A stretch of DNA of 64,000 bases, from NCBI GenBank assembly GCA_947441065.1, contig CANESI010000003.1, positions 90,012 to 154,011 on the forward strand, in the 5' to 3' direction. The stretch's first letter is position 1; the number at the start of each line of letters is the position of its first letter. The position numbers and the translations under genes are program-made. Positions 44,566 to 53,170 of the stretch are shown here, one piece after another. The DNA comes from Caulobacteraceae bacterium. Its GTDB lineage: Bacteria > Pseudomonadota > Alphaproteobacteria > Caulobacterales > Caulobacteraceae. The notes below the pieces were generated by a model. The model was not told the DNA's origin and did not search any database. It was given only the letters and a program-made list of their open reading frames with translations.

Positions 44566-46185
44566 ATGAACGCCCAAGCTAAGATCGCTACCCGTGCGCC
44601 TATGACCAACAAGACCGTCGATGTGGTCGTTGTCGGAGCAGGCTTTGGCGGCCTCTATATGACCCATCGCCTGCGCGAGGCGGGCCTCAGCTATCAAGGC
44701 TTTGAGGCGGGCAACGATGTCGGTGGCACATGGTACTGGAACCGCTATCCGGGCGCGCGCTGCGACATTCCCAGCCTGCTCTATTCCTATTCCTGGTCCG
44801 ACGAGCTGCGGGCCGCTTGGAACTGGTCGGAGAAATATGCGCCGCAGCCAGAAATCCTCGCCTATGCCAACCATGTGGCCGATCAGTTTGATCTGCGCGG
44901 TGGGTTCGCCTTCAACACCCGCGTGACCTCAGCGACCTATAATGAGGCCACCCAGCGCTGGACGGTCAAGACCGATTGCGGCGATCAGATCGAGGCGCGG
45001 TTCTGCATCATGGCGACCGGCTGCCTGTCGGTGCCGCGCAAGCCCGACATTGCCGGGGCTGAGACCTTTGCGGGCGAGACCTATGTCACCGGCCTGTGGC
45101 CCCATGAGGGCGTCGATTTCAGCGGCAAGCGCGTGGCCATGATCGGCACCGGCTCGTCGAGCATCCAATCCTTGCCGCTCATCGCTAAGCAGGCAGCGAG
45201 CGTCACGGTCTTCCAACGCACCCCGAACTTCAGCCTGCCCGCCAAGAACCGTCCCCTGACGCCAGAAGAGGTGGCGGAGTTCGAGGCCAACTTCCCCGTC
45301 TATCGCCAGATGCTGGCCGATGGCAGCCCCGGCTTCCCCTTGCCGCCTGAGGGCTATGTGCCATCGGTGGAAGAGCTGAACCAACTGGCCGAGGGCCTTT
45401 GGGATGGAGGCGCGCTGGTCTCCCTGACCGTGATCCCGAACCTGATGCGGGATGAATATATCAACGGCGTCGCCGCCGACTATGTGCGCGGCAAGATCAG
45501 TGAGATCGTCAAGGACCCCGAGGTTGCCGAACGACTGACCCCGCGCGGCTATCCCTTTGGCTCCAAGCGCGCCTGCGTTGACAGCGGCTTCTATGACACC
45601 TTCAATCAGGACCATGTCTCGCTGGTCGATCTGCGCGCCACGCCGATCACCGAAATCACCGCCGAGGGTGTGAGCACCTCTGAGGGCGACTATCCGGTCG
45701 ATGTGATCATCTTTGCCACCGGCTTTGACGCCATGACCGGGGCCCTGTTGAAGATGGATATTCGCGGCAAGGGCGGCGTGGCCCTCAGCCAAGCCTGGGA
45801 ACATGGCCCCAAGACCTATCTGGGCCTGCAGGTGGCTGGCTTCCCCAACCTGTTCACCGTCACCGGCCCGGGCAGCCCATCGGTGCTGACCAATATGATG
45901 ACCTCGATCGAGCAGCATGTGGACTGGATCAATGCCGCCATCGGTCACGTGCTGGCGACCAACCATGTGACCATCGAGGCCACAGAAGCGGCGCAAGAGG
46001 CGTGGGTCAAGCACGTCAATGAAACGGCGGACGAGACCCTCTTCCCGCAAGCCAATTCTTGGTACATCGGGGCCAATGTGCCGGGCAAGCCGCGCGTCTT
46101 CATGCCCTATATTGGCGGGGACTATAAGGTCCGCTGCGATGAGGTCGTGGCCAGGGGCTATGAGGGCTTTGCTATTGGGGGCTAG
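44566..46185 (+). CDS. Flavin monooxygenase of the Baeyer-Villiger type with an altered fingerprint
   Basis: From the ATG at 44566 (GGAGGAA just upstream; an ATG at 44551 is also in frame) it has 539 residues. FAD site GAGFGGLYM, GGTWYWNRYPGARCDI as in cyclohexanone monooxygenase, NADPH site GTGSSSIQ and a late FATGFDAMTG are present. The Baeyer-Villiger fingerprint FxGxxxHxxxWP reads FAGETYVTGLWP: the His is Val174 (codon GTC at 45085-45087). Substrate and whether it oxygenates by Baeyer-Villiger chemistry cannot be settled from sequence. Confidence 0.88.
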   Translation: MNAQAKIATRAPMTNKTVDVVVVGAGFGGLYMTHRLREAGLSYQGFEAGNDVGGTWYWNRYPGARCDIPSLLYSYSWSDELRAAWNWSEKYAPQPEILAYANHVADQFDLRGGFAFNTRVTSATYNEATQRWTVKTDCGDQIEARFCIMATGCLSVPRKPDIAGAETFAGETYVTGLWPHEGVDFSGKRVAMIGTGSSSIQSLPLIAKQAASVTVFQRTPNFSLPAKNRPLTPEEVAEFEANFPVYRQMLADGSPGFPLPPEGYVPSVEELNQLAEGLWDGGALVSLTVIPNLMRDEYINGVAADYVRGKISEIVKDPEVAERLTPRGYPFGSKRACVDSGFYDTFNQDHVSLVDLRATPITEITAEGVSTSEGDYPVDVIIFATGFDAMTGALLKMDIRGKGGVALSQAWEHGPKTYLGLQVAGFPNLFTVTGPGSPSVLTNMMTSIEQHVDWINAAIGHVLATNHVTIEATEAAQEAWVKHVNETADETLFPQANSWYIGANVPGKPRVFMPYIGGDYKVRCDEVVARGYEGFAIGG

Positions 46186-46411
46186 CGCTCGACCTCAAGG
46201 CGCGTTTCAAAGGCACCGAAACGATCAACGAACTCAGTGGCCTGTGACTGAGAACGCTTGGACCATATCCAAAGCTATTTACTTCTGTTCTACGTAACCA
46301 AGGCGGGTGCGGAACAGAAATTGGAGCGAAATAACTATTGTTGGGCTGCAGAGTTCATCTTCTGCCTATCTATTGAAAAGCAAAACCAATTGCGATCTTC
46401 AAAATGGTTTT

Positions 46412-47557
46412 CTAGTCGACTGCGTTCAAATCAATCTGCGGAATAGCGGTCTCCTGCTGATTGTTGACGACATCAAGACTGTTTTCAAAATCACCAAATA
46501 TATCCAACAACTCCTCCGCGGCCATTTGAGGACGCGTGCCTTCGGGCACACGAAAGCGCCAAAAACTCAGCAGATGCTGAACGGCGCCCAGACGCTCTCC
46601 CAACGCCTTGAACAGCTCTGGGGCCGACAATAGGAAGTTCTTGAAGACCTGAGGATCACTCTTTTGCGTGAGCATGTAATAGGCATTGTCGTAAATCGAT
46701 AAGGTGTCACTGACACTCTTCACAGCCCTGTTGAAGCTGCGTGAGATATTGCTGCGCATATCGGCAATCTGCAGTTTTTCATCACTCGTTGCCTTGCCGC
46801 GCGGAATGACGTTCTCAATCTCGGAAAGGACGCGCGCCGATTTGGGCATGATGTCCTTAAGTTGCCACTTGTAGTACAAAAAGGCCTTCCAGCAGAAAAT
46901 GCCCTCGCGATATTGGATGTGATCCATATGAAGCGTCAGGCGCAGGGCTTCGGTGTCCGCAGCCCCCGAATTGGAAAGAAGTTTCTTGGTCAGGATACTG
47001 GCCTGTTCGGCATTGCCATCATTGCCAAAAGACATGCGGACCAAGGCGCCGATCTCTGCCTCAACGAAGGATAGCATTCGGATGATGTCCGCCTCGGTTA
47101 TCTGGAAATAACAGCTGGCGGGCTTAATTCCGGCGCGATCCAGGGTCTCTCTAAGCAAAAAGGGGTCTAGCGTCGGGATCGTATCGATCGTTCGAAGAAT
47201 TTCTAAATCTTTTTGAATATCCAATTCGGTCTTATTCAGACCATTACAAAGCATTTTCTCAAAATTTCTTTGCCCTATAAAAACATAGAGGGCACCCATT
47301 TTAAGATCTGTTACGTCTATAGGAAGCACCAATTTGGTAGCAATATTCCGAAATTCTGTAAACTCGTCGCGCTCGTTCCCCCGCAACCGGTGCTTTAGGA
47401 TCAAGCAACGATTCAAGCTCGGATTATTGAAAAAGGGTGATTTTTTATAATCATCATCATTACCAAAAACTGCGAAAACCTTTCGCAAATTTAGAACGCG
47501 AGCTGTGGATGCGCTGTTTTCTAGTGAACTCAGGCTTCTAATTTCGCTAGCCGACAT
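46412..47557 (-). CDS. Unrecognised helical protein in AT-richer DNA
   Basis: Not recognised. From the ATG at 47557 (a TTG three codons upstream is possible) it has 381 residues. No signal peptide, membrane segment or known catalytic motif is seen. The sequence looks mainly helical, with charged segments (KTELDIQKDLEILRTIDTIP, IISRSFNRAVKSVSDTLS-like) and a Trp/Tyr-rich stretch FCWKAFLYYKWQLKD. Codon use and base composition are clearly more AT-rich than the flanking genes. The promoter-side gap (47558-47831) is also AT-rich. It has no operon partner, so recent acquisition is inferred. Confidence 0.7.
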   Translation of the reverse strand: MSASEIRSLSSLENSASTARVLNLRKVFAVFGNDDDYKKSPFFNNPSLNRCLILKHRLRGNERDEFTEFRNIATKLVLPIDVTDLKMGALYVFIGQRNFEKMLCNGLNKTELDIQKDLEILRTIDTIPTLDPFLLRETLDRAGIKPASCYFQITEADIIRMLSFVEAEIGALVRMSFGNDGNAEQASILTKKLLSNSGAADTEALRLTLHMDHIQYREGIFCWKAFLYYKWQLKDIMPKSARVLSEIENVIPRGKATSDEKLQIADMRSNISRSFNRAVKSVSDTLSIYDNAYYMLTQKSDPQVFKNFLLSAPELFKALGERLGAVQHLLSFWRFRVPEGTRPQMAAEELLDIFGDFENSLDVVNNQQETAIPQIDLNAVD

Positions 47558-47831
47558 TCTATTCAACCCATTCCGATGTAACGCACGCCTTCAAATTGTT
47601 CGAAAAATCGTGCTCAGTTCATATCTTAGCTCTCGATTATAGCCTTGGCGCTCAGCGGAGCAACCTACGTAGGATAGAACTTTAGCAATCAACTCTGTTC
47701 TAAAATTTACGCGCTCCAAACATTTGAAGAACAGCCGTCAGTTGAACCAACAATCGCCAAGTCCAGCGACCTCGTCTATCAACCAAGGATCATTAGACTG
47801 TCCGATCTAGGATCGCGCCAGGTCCGGCATA
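47558..47831. other. AT-richer intergenic stretch with no recognised element
   Basis: This 274-base gap continues the lower-GC character of the gene at 46.4-47.6 kb. I see no terminal inverted repeats, tRNA or integrase remnant here or at 46186-46411, so nothing explains how this segment arrived. Confidence 0.5.
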
Positions 47832-48050
47832 ATGTCCATCTTGATCATCACAGCCTTGGGACTTGCCAATGCAGTGAGAGCCCAAGTCGTTCAGCCAACC
47901 CCTGCGCCTACCCCGGCCCGCGAGGCGGTTGACCAAGGCATCTTTCGCGCCGCCCGCGCTCTGGAGGGCTCACCGCGCTGGGCCAAGGCGGCTCCTATGG
48001 CTGCAAGCTGCGCAGCCTCCATGGCGCTGGACGCTCAAGCCGTCTTCTAG
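47832..48050 (+). CDS. Possible small exported protein (72 residues)
   Basis: ATG at 47832 with only a weak upstream purine stretch. The product has a plausible signal peptide (SILIITALGLANAVRAQ) followed by a Pro/Ala-rich segment. Base composition returns to GC-rich within it, so it may be the decayed end of a former exported gene. No family recognised; the call is weak. Confidence 0.3.
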   Translation: MSILIITALGLANAVRAQVVQPTPAPTPAREAVDQGIFRAARALEGSPRWAKAAPMAASCAASMALDAQAVF

Positions 48051-48074
48051 AGACGGCCCAAGCGCCCGATCACC

Positions 48075-49415
48075 CTATTTGCTTGGATCGACCAGAGCCT
48101 TGTAGGTCAGGTCCTGCGAGATCTGGCGCAGGTCCAGCTTGCCCGTGCCTGCCATCCGCTGGATCATGCCAACGAAATAGAGGTCATTGGTCGGGTCGAT
48201 CCAGAACCAGGTTCCAGCAGCCCCGCCCCAGCTGAGCGTGCCCTTGCCGACCGGTGACTTGGCCGCAACCGGATCATTGACGACCATGAAGTCGAGACCA
48301 AAACCCACCGCCTCATTGAACCGCGAAGTGGTTGAGCCGTTAGAGGTCACCAGCACCTCTTGCGGGATAACATTGGTGCCCATCAGGGCCACAGTCTCAG
48401 GCTTCAACAGGCGCTGGCCATCCAACTGACCCCCGTTGAGGATCATTTGAGAGAAGCGGCCATAGTCACTGGTGGTGGACACCAGACCGCCACCGCCAGA
48501 CTCCATATTCGGGGCCTTGCTATAGTCCTGAACGGTAAAGCCCATGATTGAGTTGGTTTCGGCCAGCGGGCTCTCGGCGGGGTAACGGACATAGACGGCG
48601 GACAGGCGGTCGATCTTGCCCTGCGGCACCACGAAGGAGGTGTCGGTCATCTTCAGTGGGCCAAAGATGCGGCTTTGCATGAAGCTGCCCAAGGTCTGGC
48701 CCGACATCTGTTCAACCAGATAGCCCTGTACATCGACAGCCGCGCTATAGGCCCAGCCCTCACCTGGCTGGAACTTCAGCGGTATCTTGGCCATTTCGGT
48801 GACGGCAGCCTTAAGGCTCGGCGACTGCAGGATCTTTCGGTCGCGGAACATCCGGTCGACCGCGTGCTTCTCATCAAGGCCATAGCCCATGCCCGCCGTA
48901 TGGCTCATCAGCTCGCGCATGGTCGGCGAGCGCTTGGCCGGAACGGTGATCATCTCACCCTTGTCATCTAGCCCAGTCATCACCGTCAGCTGATCAAATT
49001 CAGGGATGAACTTTGACACCGGATCATCCAGGGTCCACTTGCCCTCCTCAAACATCATCATCATGGCCACACCGGTGACCGGCTTGGTCATGGAATAGAT
49101 GCGAAGCAAGGCATCCTTGGTCATTGGCTTGTTCTTGGCGATCGAGGCCTTGCCATAGGTGTTGAACTGAACAACCTGCCCGTGGCGCACCAGCAAGGTG
49201 GTCATGCCCGCGACATGGCCATCCGTAACCGCTGCGGCCATTGCCGCATCAAGCGCCTTTAGCTTTTCCGCATCAAAGCCAACCTTTTCCGAGGCAACCG
49301 GCTTGATAACCGCATAGTCGGTGGGGCGATCCTTGGCATAGGTCGAAGGTGCGCCGCCCAGCGCCAAGGCCGAGGCCAAAAAGACCGACGCGAGCAAATG
49401 TTTACGCAGCACCAT
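48075..49415 (-). CDS. Serine hydrolase of the beta-lactamase/class C fold
   Basis: 446 residues from the ATG at 49415, with GGGAGTGGAAC just upstream. It has a signal peptide (about 1-27, ending STYA). The catalytic SxxK is YSMTK (Ser108-Lys111), the second motif Tyr is in WAYSAAVD, and a C-terminal SWGGAAGTWFWID fits the KTG-equivalent HxG region. It may be an esterase such as EstB/LipE rather than a beta-lactamase. Divergent from the TauD-like gene. Confidence 0.87.
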   Translation of the reverse strand: MVLRKHLLASVFLASALALGGAPSTYAKDRPTDYAVIKPVASEKVGFDAEKLKALDAAMAAAVTDGHVAGMTTLLVRHGQVVQFNTYGKASIAKNKPMTKDALLRIYSMTKPVTGVAMMMMFEEGKWTLDDPVSKFIPEFDQLTVMTGLDDKGEMITVPAKRSPTMRELMSHTAGMGYGLDEKHAVDRMFRDRKILQSPSLKAAVTEMAKIPLKFQPGEGWAYSAAVDVQGYLVEQMSGQTLGSFMQSRIFGPLKMTDTSFVVPQGKIDRLSAVYVRYPAESPLAETNSIMGFTVQDYSKAPNMESGGGGLVSTTSDYGRFSQMILNGGQLDGQRLLKPETVALMGTNVIPQEVLVTSNGSTTSRFNEAVGFGLDFMVVNDPVAAKSPVGKGTLSWGGAAGTWFWIDPTNDLYFVGMIQRMAGTGKLDLRQISQDLTYKALVDPSK

Positions 49416-49588
49416 GTTCCACTCCCAAATCTGTTTTTCACTGGGAACGCTGATCGCCCCTTCGTCCGTCAGGCTATGGGCATCTGGGTGCCAAGACAAT
49501 AGACGTTACAATTCCAGACGAACTCTATTGTCCTATCGCTATCTGGGCCTTAGCGTGATTGTGACAGATCCGAAGAAAGGCCCCCTCC

Positions 49589-50428
49589 GTGCTCGCTGAC
49601 ACCGTTTCCGTACGCCCCCTTTCCCCCACCTGCGGCCTCGAGGTCGAGGGCCTAGACCTGAGCCGTGTTGGTGAGAGCGAAATCAACTGGCTGCGTTCGG
49701 CCGTTGCCGAGAATGGCGTGGTTGCGGTGCGCGGTCAGGACCTCAGCCCCGAGCAGCATATTGCCTTTGCCCGCCAGTGGGGCGAGATCGACTATAACCG
49801 CTTCTTCCCAATCAATGAGCTCTATCCAGAAATCGCGCTGGTTCAGAAGGAAGAGAACCAGAAGGTCAATATTGGCGGCGGCTGGCACACGGACCACAGC
49901 TATGATGTCGAACCGGCCATGGGCTCGATCCTGCTGGCCCGTGAACTGCCACCCAGCGGCGGCGACACCCTCTTTGCCAGCATGTATGCGGCCTATGACA
50001 GCCTGTCGGATGGGCTGAAGGCGACGCTGGAAACCATGCGCGCGGTTCACACCGCCGATCACATCTATGGCCATGACGGTGCCTACGCCAAGACTGACAT
50101 TGCCAGCATCTTTCGCGGCCACGATGAGCAGACGCTGGCGGTCCATCCGGTGATCATCACCCACCCGACCAGCGGGCGTAAGGCGCTCTATGTCAATCCG
50201 TCCTTCACCACCCGGTTTGACGGCTGGACGCGCGAGGAAAGCCTGCCCCTGCTGCAATATCTCTATGCCCAAGCGATTGCCCAAGACAATGTCTGCACTC
50301 TGCAATGGAAGCCCGGTTCCGTCGCCATCTGGGACAACCGCGCAAGCTGGCACTTTGCCAAGAACGACTATCACGGCCACCGCCGGGTGATGCACCGCAT
50401 CACCATCGCCGGCTGCGCCCTTAGCTAA
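49589..50428 (+). CDS. TauD/TfdA-family Fe(II)/2-oxoglutarate dioxygenase
   Basis: 279 residues from a GTG start. The metal triad is visible: His100 and Asp102 in GGGWHTDHSYD and a distal His in WDNRASWHFAKNDYHG (His255), with the 2-oxoglutarate Arg in HRRVMHRITI. N-terminal CGLEVEGLDLS is the family start. TauD takes taurine and TfdA aryloxyacetates; the substrate here is open. A crotonase-fold gene follows after 14 bases. Confidence 0.92.
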   Translation: MLADTVSVRPLSPTCGLEVEGLDLSRVGESEINWLRSAVAENGVVAVRGQDLSPEQHIAFARQWGEIDYNRFFPINELYPEIALVQKEENQKVNIGGGWHTDHSYDVEPAMGSILLARELPPSGGDTLFASMYAAYDSLSDGLKATLETMRAVHTADHIYGHDGAYAKTDIASIFRGHDEQTLAVHPVIITHPTSGRKALYVNPSFTTRFDGWTREESLPLLQYLYAQAIAQDNVCTLQWKPGSVAIWDNRASWHFAKNDYHGHRRVMHRITIAGCALS

Positions 50429-50442
50429 AGACGGAACCTCAG

Positions 50443-51267
50443 ATGTCCCAAGTTCAAGCCGCCAATGATGCCGACAATGCCGAAGTCCTCTATGCCCTCG
50501 ACGGCCACATCGCGATCATCACCCTGAACCGGCCAGAGCGGATGAACACCATCAGCCGCGACATGCTCAATCAACTGACCGAGCACATGCTGAAAGCCGA
50601 CAAGGACCCCGCCGTTCGGGCCGTGATCTTGACCGGTACGGGCCGCGCCTTCTGTGCGGGGCTGGACCTGACCGAGGTCACCCGCCCTAGCGAAGGCGGC
50701 ATCTCCAATGGCAACAACAATGCCACCAATATTGACCTGAAATTCACGCCGCCGACGGTCATGTTCAATATGGAAAAGCCCACCATCTGCGCCCTCAATG
50801 GCTCAGCGGCGGGTTATGGCTTGGACACGGCATTGGGCTGCGATATCCGCATCATGGCCAAGGGCGCAAAGCTTTCGGCCGCCTTTGTTAAGCGCGGGAT
50901 CGTGCCGGAGTCCGGCGGGACCTGGTTCTTGCCGCGCATGATCGGCTGGTCCAAGGCAGCAGAACTGATCTTTACCGGCCGCACCCTCAATGCCACCGAG
51001 TCCGAGGCCATGGGTCTGGTTTCCGTCGTGGTCGATGAGGCCGAGGTTATGCCCCGCGCTATGGCGCTGGCCCAAGAGATTGCCGCCAATGCCCCACTCG
51101 CCGTTCAGGCCTCTAAGCGGATGATGCGGATGGGTCTGTCGGAAAACTTCAACGACCACGTCCACCACGTCTTCTTGCAACTGATGCCGCTGCTGAAAAC
51201 CGCCGATGCCCGCGAAGGCATGCTGTCCTTCATGGAAAAGCGCCCCGCCGTGTTCGAAGGCCGCTAG
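50443..51267 (+). CDS. Crotonase-fold enoyl-CoA hydratase/isomerase family enzyme
   Basis: 274 residues. Oxyanion-hole segments GRAFCAGLDLTEV and NGSAAGYGLDTALGCDI are present. The classical two-Glu hydratase dyad is not conserved: the first is Asp128 and the second position is Val. A Glu (156) appears instead in RGIVPESGGTWFLPR, as in many isomerase-like or undefined members. Co-oriented with the dioxygenase 14 bases upstream. It overlaps the GreA/B gene end-to-end by four bases. Confidence 0.88.
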   Translation: MSQVQAANDADNAEVLYALDGHIAIITLNRPERMNTISRDMLNQLTEHMLKADKDPAVRAVILTGTGRAFCAGLDLTEVTRPSEGGISNGNNNATNIDLKFTPPTVMFNMEKPTICALNGSAAGYGLDTALGCDIRIMAKGAKLSAAFVKRGIVPESGGTWFLPRMIGWSKAAELIFTGRTLNATESEAMGLVSVVVDEAEVMPRAMALAQEIAANAPLAVQASKRMMRMGLSENFNDHVHHVFLQLMPLLKTADAREGMLSFMEKRPAVFEGR

Positions 51268-51749
51268 AGGTTTTCGACCGCCACGATCTCGACCTCGGCC
51301 CCCGCGACCTCGACCACATCCCCCACCGATTTGCCCAGAACGCCACGGGCAATCGGTGAGAGGTAAGAGATGGCCCCCTTGGCCGGGTCGGCCTCGTCTT
51401 CACCGACGATACGAAAGACTTGGCGACGGCCATCCTCGCGGTCGAGCGTCACCCGACGTCCGAACATCACCTCATCGGGCACGCCCGTCGGCTCGATCAA
51501 TTGCGCTGTGGCGCGGCGGGCTGACCAGTAGCGTAGGTCCCGCGTAGCCCTAGCCATGGCCGTACGGTCGGTATTGATCTCACCCCCGGCCTGCGCCGCC
51601 CCATAGGCCGCTTGAGCGTCCGCCAATGCCGCCTCAATCAAGGCAAGACCACTGGCGGTCACCAGATTGGGATGGGGCGAGATCGGACGATCGGGCAGGT
51701 TCGCCGCCGCCGCTTCGCTATCCTCTTCCTTGGTAAAGGCCACGCTCAT
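51264..51749 (-). CDS. GreA/GreB-family transcription elongation factor
   Basis: 161 residues from the ATG at 51749 (MSVAFTKEEDSEAAAANLPD). The pattern PDRPISPHPNLVTASGLALI and the C-terminal FKBP-like domain (ISYLSPIARGVLGKSVGDVV, VEIVAV) are typical of the GreAB branch in Caulobacterales-related species. The N-terminal coiled coil of true GreA/B is shorter here (about 40-95), so cleavage-factor activity is not assured. Confidence 0.87.
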   Translation of the reverse strand: MSVAFTKEEDSEAAAANLPDRPISPHPNLVTASGLALIEAALADAQAAYGAAQAGGEINTDRTAMARATRDLRYWSARRATAQLIEPTGVPDEVMFGRRVTLDREDGRRQVFRIVGEDEADPAKGAISYLSPIARGVLGKSVGDVVEVAGAEVEIVAVENL

Positions 51750-51824
51750 GGATTCAGGTTCCGCAAGGCCCAACCGGCCTTGCGCCCTTGTTCACGAGCC
51801 CTCTCGGCAGGTCAAGCCAACCCA

Positions 51825-52652
51825 TCAACGCCCGGTAAAGCTGGCCGGACGCTTTTCGACAAAGTGAGCCACGCCCTCCTTGAAATCTTCGGAGGCAAAG
51901 CTGGCCAGCATGTCTTGGTTGGCATCATCAATCGCCTCACCCAAGGACTGGAACAGGCCATTCCAGATCTCGCGCTTCATCTCGCGCATCGACCGAGGCG
52001 AGACGTGCTTGGCCAGCATATGGGCATAGGCCATGACCTCACGCTCTAGGTGTTCGTGCGGCACGACCCGGTTGACCAGTCCCAGACTGTGGGCCTCTGT
52101 GCCCTCGATCACGCGGGCGGAGAAGAGCAGGTCAGCGGCATTGGCAATGCCGACCAGACGCGGCAAGAGCCAGCTCACCCCATGTTCCGCAATCAGGCCG
52201 CGCCGTGAAAAGGCCGTGGTGAACTTGGCCGTGTCGGCGGCAAAGCGGATGTCACAATACAGGGCAATGACAAGGCCAAGCCCAGCGCAGGCTCCGTTAA
52301 TCGCCCCGATGATCGGCTTGGGCACCGAGGGGAAGTAGGAGTTGGCGGTCTGGAAATCCTTGCGGCTGTTCGGATCAAATGGCGCATCAGGGGCAGCGGC
52401 GGCAGACGAGCGGGCAGAGCTGTCGCCCGACTGGATGGTCTGCAGATTGTTCATATCGGCCCCGGCACAGAAGCCGCGCCCGGCTCCGGTCAGGACGATC
52501 ACGCTGACGGCAGGATCATCGCTCGCGGCGCGCATGGCCGCACGAACATCCACGGCCATCTGACCGCGCCAAGCATTGAGTCGGTCCGGACGGTTCAGGG
52601 TGATGACCGCGACGCCATCATCAACGCGATAGAGAATATCTTCGTAAGCCAT
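51825..52652 (-). CDS. Crotonase-fold enoyl-CoA hydratase/isomerase family enzyme
   Basis: 275 residues. VIVLTGAGRGFCAGADMNN and NGACAGLGLVIALYCDIRFA form the CoA site. As in the other crotonase gene in this stretch, both canonical hydratase Glu positions are replaced, and a Glu appears in RRGLIAEHGVSWLLPRLVG. The two proteins share layout but are clearly different sequences. It reads towards GreA/B. Confidence 0.88.
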   Translation of the reverse strand: MAYEDILYRVDDGVAVITLNRPDRLNAWRGQMAVDVRAAMRAASDDPAVSVIVLTGAGRGFCAGADMNNLQTIQSGDSSARSSAAAAPDAPFDPNSRKDFQTANSYFPSVPKPIIGAINGACAGLGLVIALYCDIRFAADTAKFTTAFSRRGLIAEHGVSWLLPRLVGIANAADLLFSARVIEGTEAHSLGLVNRVVPHEHLEREVMAYAHMLAKHVSPRSMREMKREIWNGLFQSLGEAIDDANQDMLASFASEDFKEGVAHFVEKRPASFTGR

Positions 52653-52708
52653 GATCGTTTCCTCGTTTTGGTTTTGCTCAGACTACCCGGTTTTGAGGAT
52701 GATGCGAG

Positions 52709-52814
52709 CCCCCTACCCCGGCTTCGCCGGTACTTCCCCCAGAGGGGGAAGAATTAGATCACCAAGATCTTCCCCCTTTGGGGGAAGTGGCGCGAAGCGA
52801 CGAAGGGGGCCTTG
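52709..52814. repeat. Repeat family A, copy 4 (inverted)
   Basis: Reverse orientation relative to the 24.73 kb copy. The centres are AGA on one side and TTT on the other, so this copy keeps a G-T wobble rather than a full pair. It lies 56 bases upstream of the crotonase gene start, so here it is in a promoter-side position, unlike copy 3. Confidence 0.85.
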
Positions 52815-52832
52815 TTTGTATACCCCAACCCC

Positions 52833-52985
52833 GTCTTCCCCGCGCAGGCGGGGATCCAGACCCTTTCACTCAGGCGGGAAGGGACCCACTGGATTTCTGC
52901 TTTGCTGGGAACGTTGCGGAGGGGGAAGTGGATGAACACCCCCCACTCCCAACCCTCTCCCCCTCAAGGGGGGAAAGGGCTTTTT
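52833..52985. repeat. Repeat island: variant family E and family C
   Basis: An inverted, diverged E unit (52833-52861, TTCCCCGCGCAGGCGGGGAT) with the flank TTTCACTCAGGCGGGAAG is followed by a C unit (52931-52985, starting GATGAACACCCCCCACTCC and ending in GGGCTTTTTT). The T-run at the right end would suit a terminator. Confidence 0.7.
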
Positions 52986-52992
52986 TCTTATC

Positions 52993-53092
52993 CGCGTCAT
53001 TGCGAGCGCAGCGAAGCAACCCAGGGGGCTGACGCGGACGTGAAGTGATGATCCCCTGGGTTGCTTCGGCGCGGTGCGCCTCGCAATGACGA
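52993..53092. repeat. Repeat family D, full inverted copy 2
   Basis: About 100 bases, CGCGTCATTGCGAGCGCAGC to CCTCGCAATGACGAG. It is nearly the same as the copy at 39.10 kb, with a hairpin of arms GGGGGCTGACGC/GATCCCCTGGGTTGC. It lies 79 bases before the membrane hydrolase start. Confidence 0.8.
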
Positions 53093-53170
53093 GGGTGCGC
53101 GGTCCCCGATAGACGATTGTACTTCCCCCCATCTCAGGCCAGACTTAGGCAACAAGGTGGGGGAAGAAAA

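Noticed and set aside
46258..46446. A small gene downstream of the monooxygenase
   Set aside because: The reading frame crosses into the end of the minus-strand gene, has no RBS and no recognisable features.
46186..47831. Insertion sequence or integron around the AT-richer gene
   Set aside because: No transposase, inverted terminal repeats or attC-like sites could be found.
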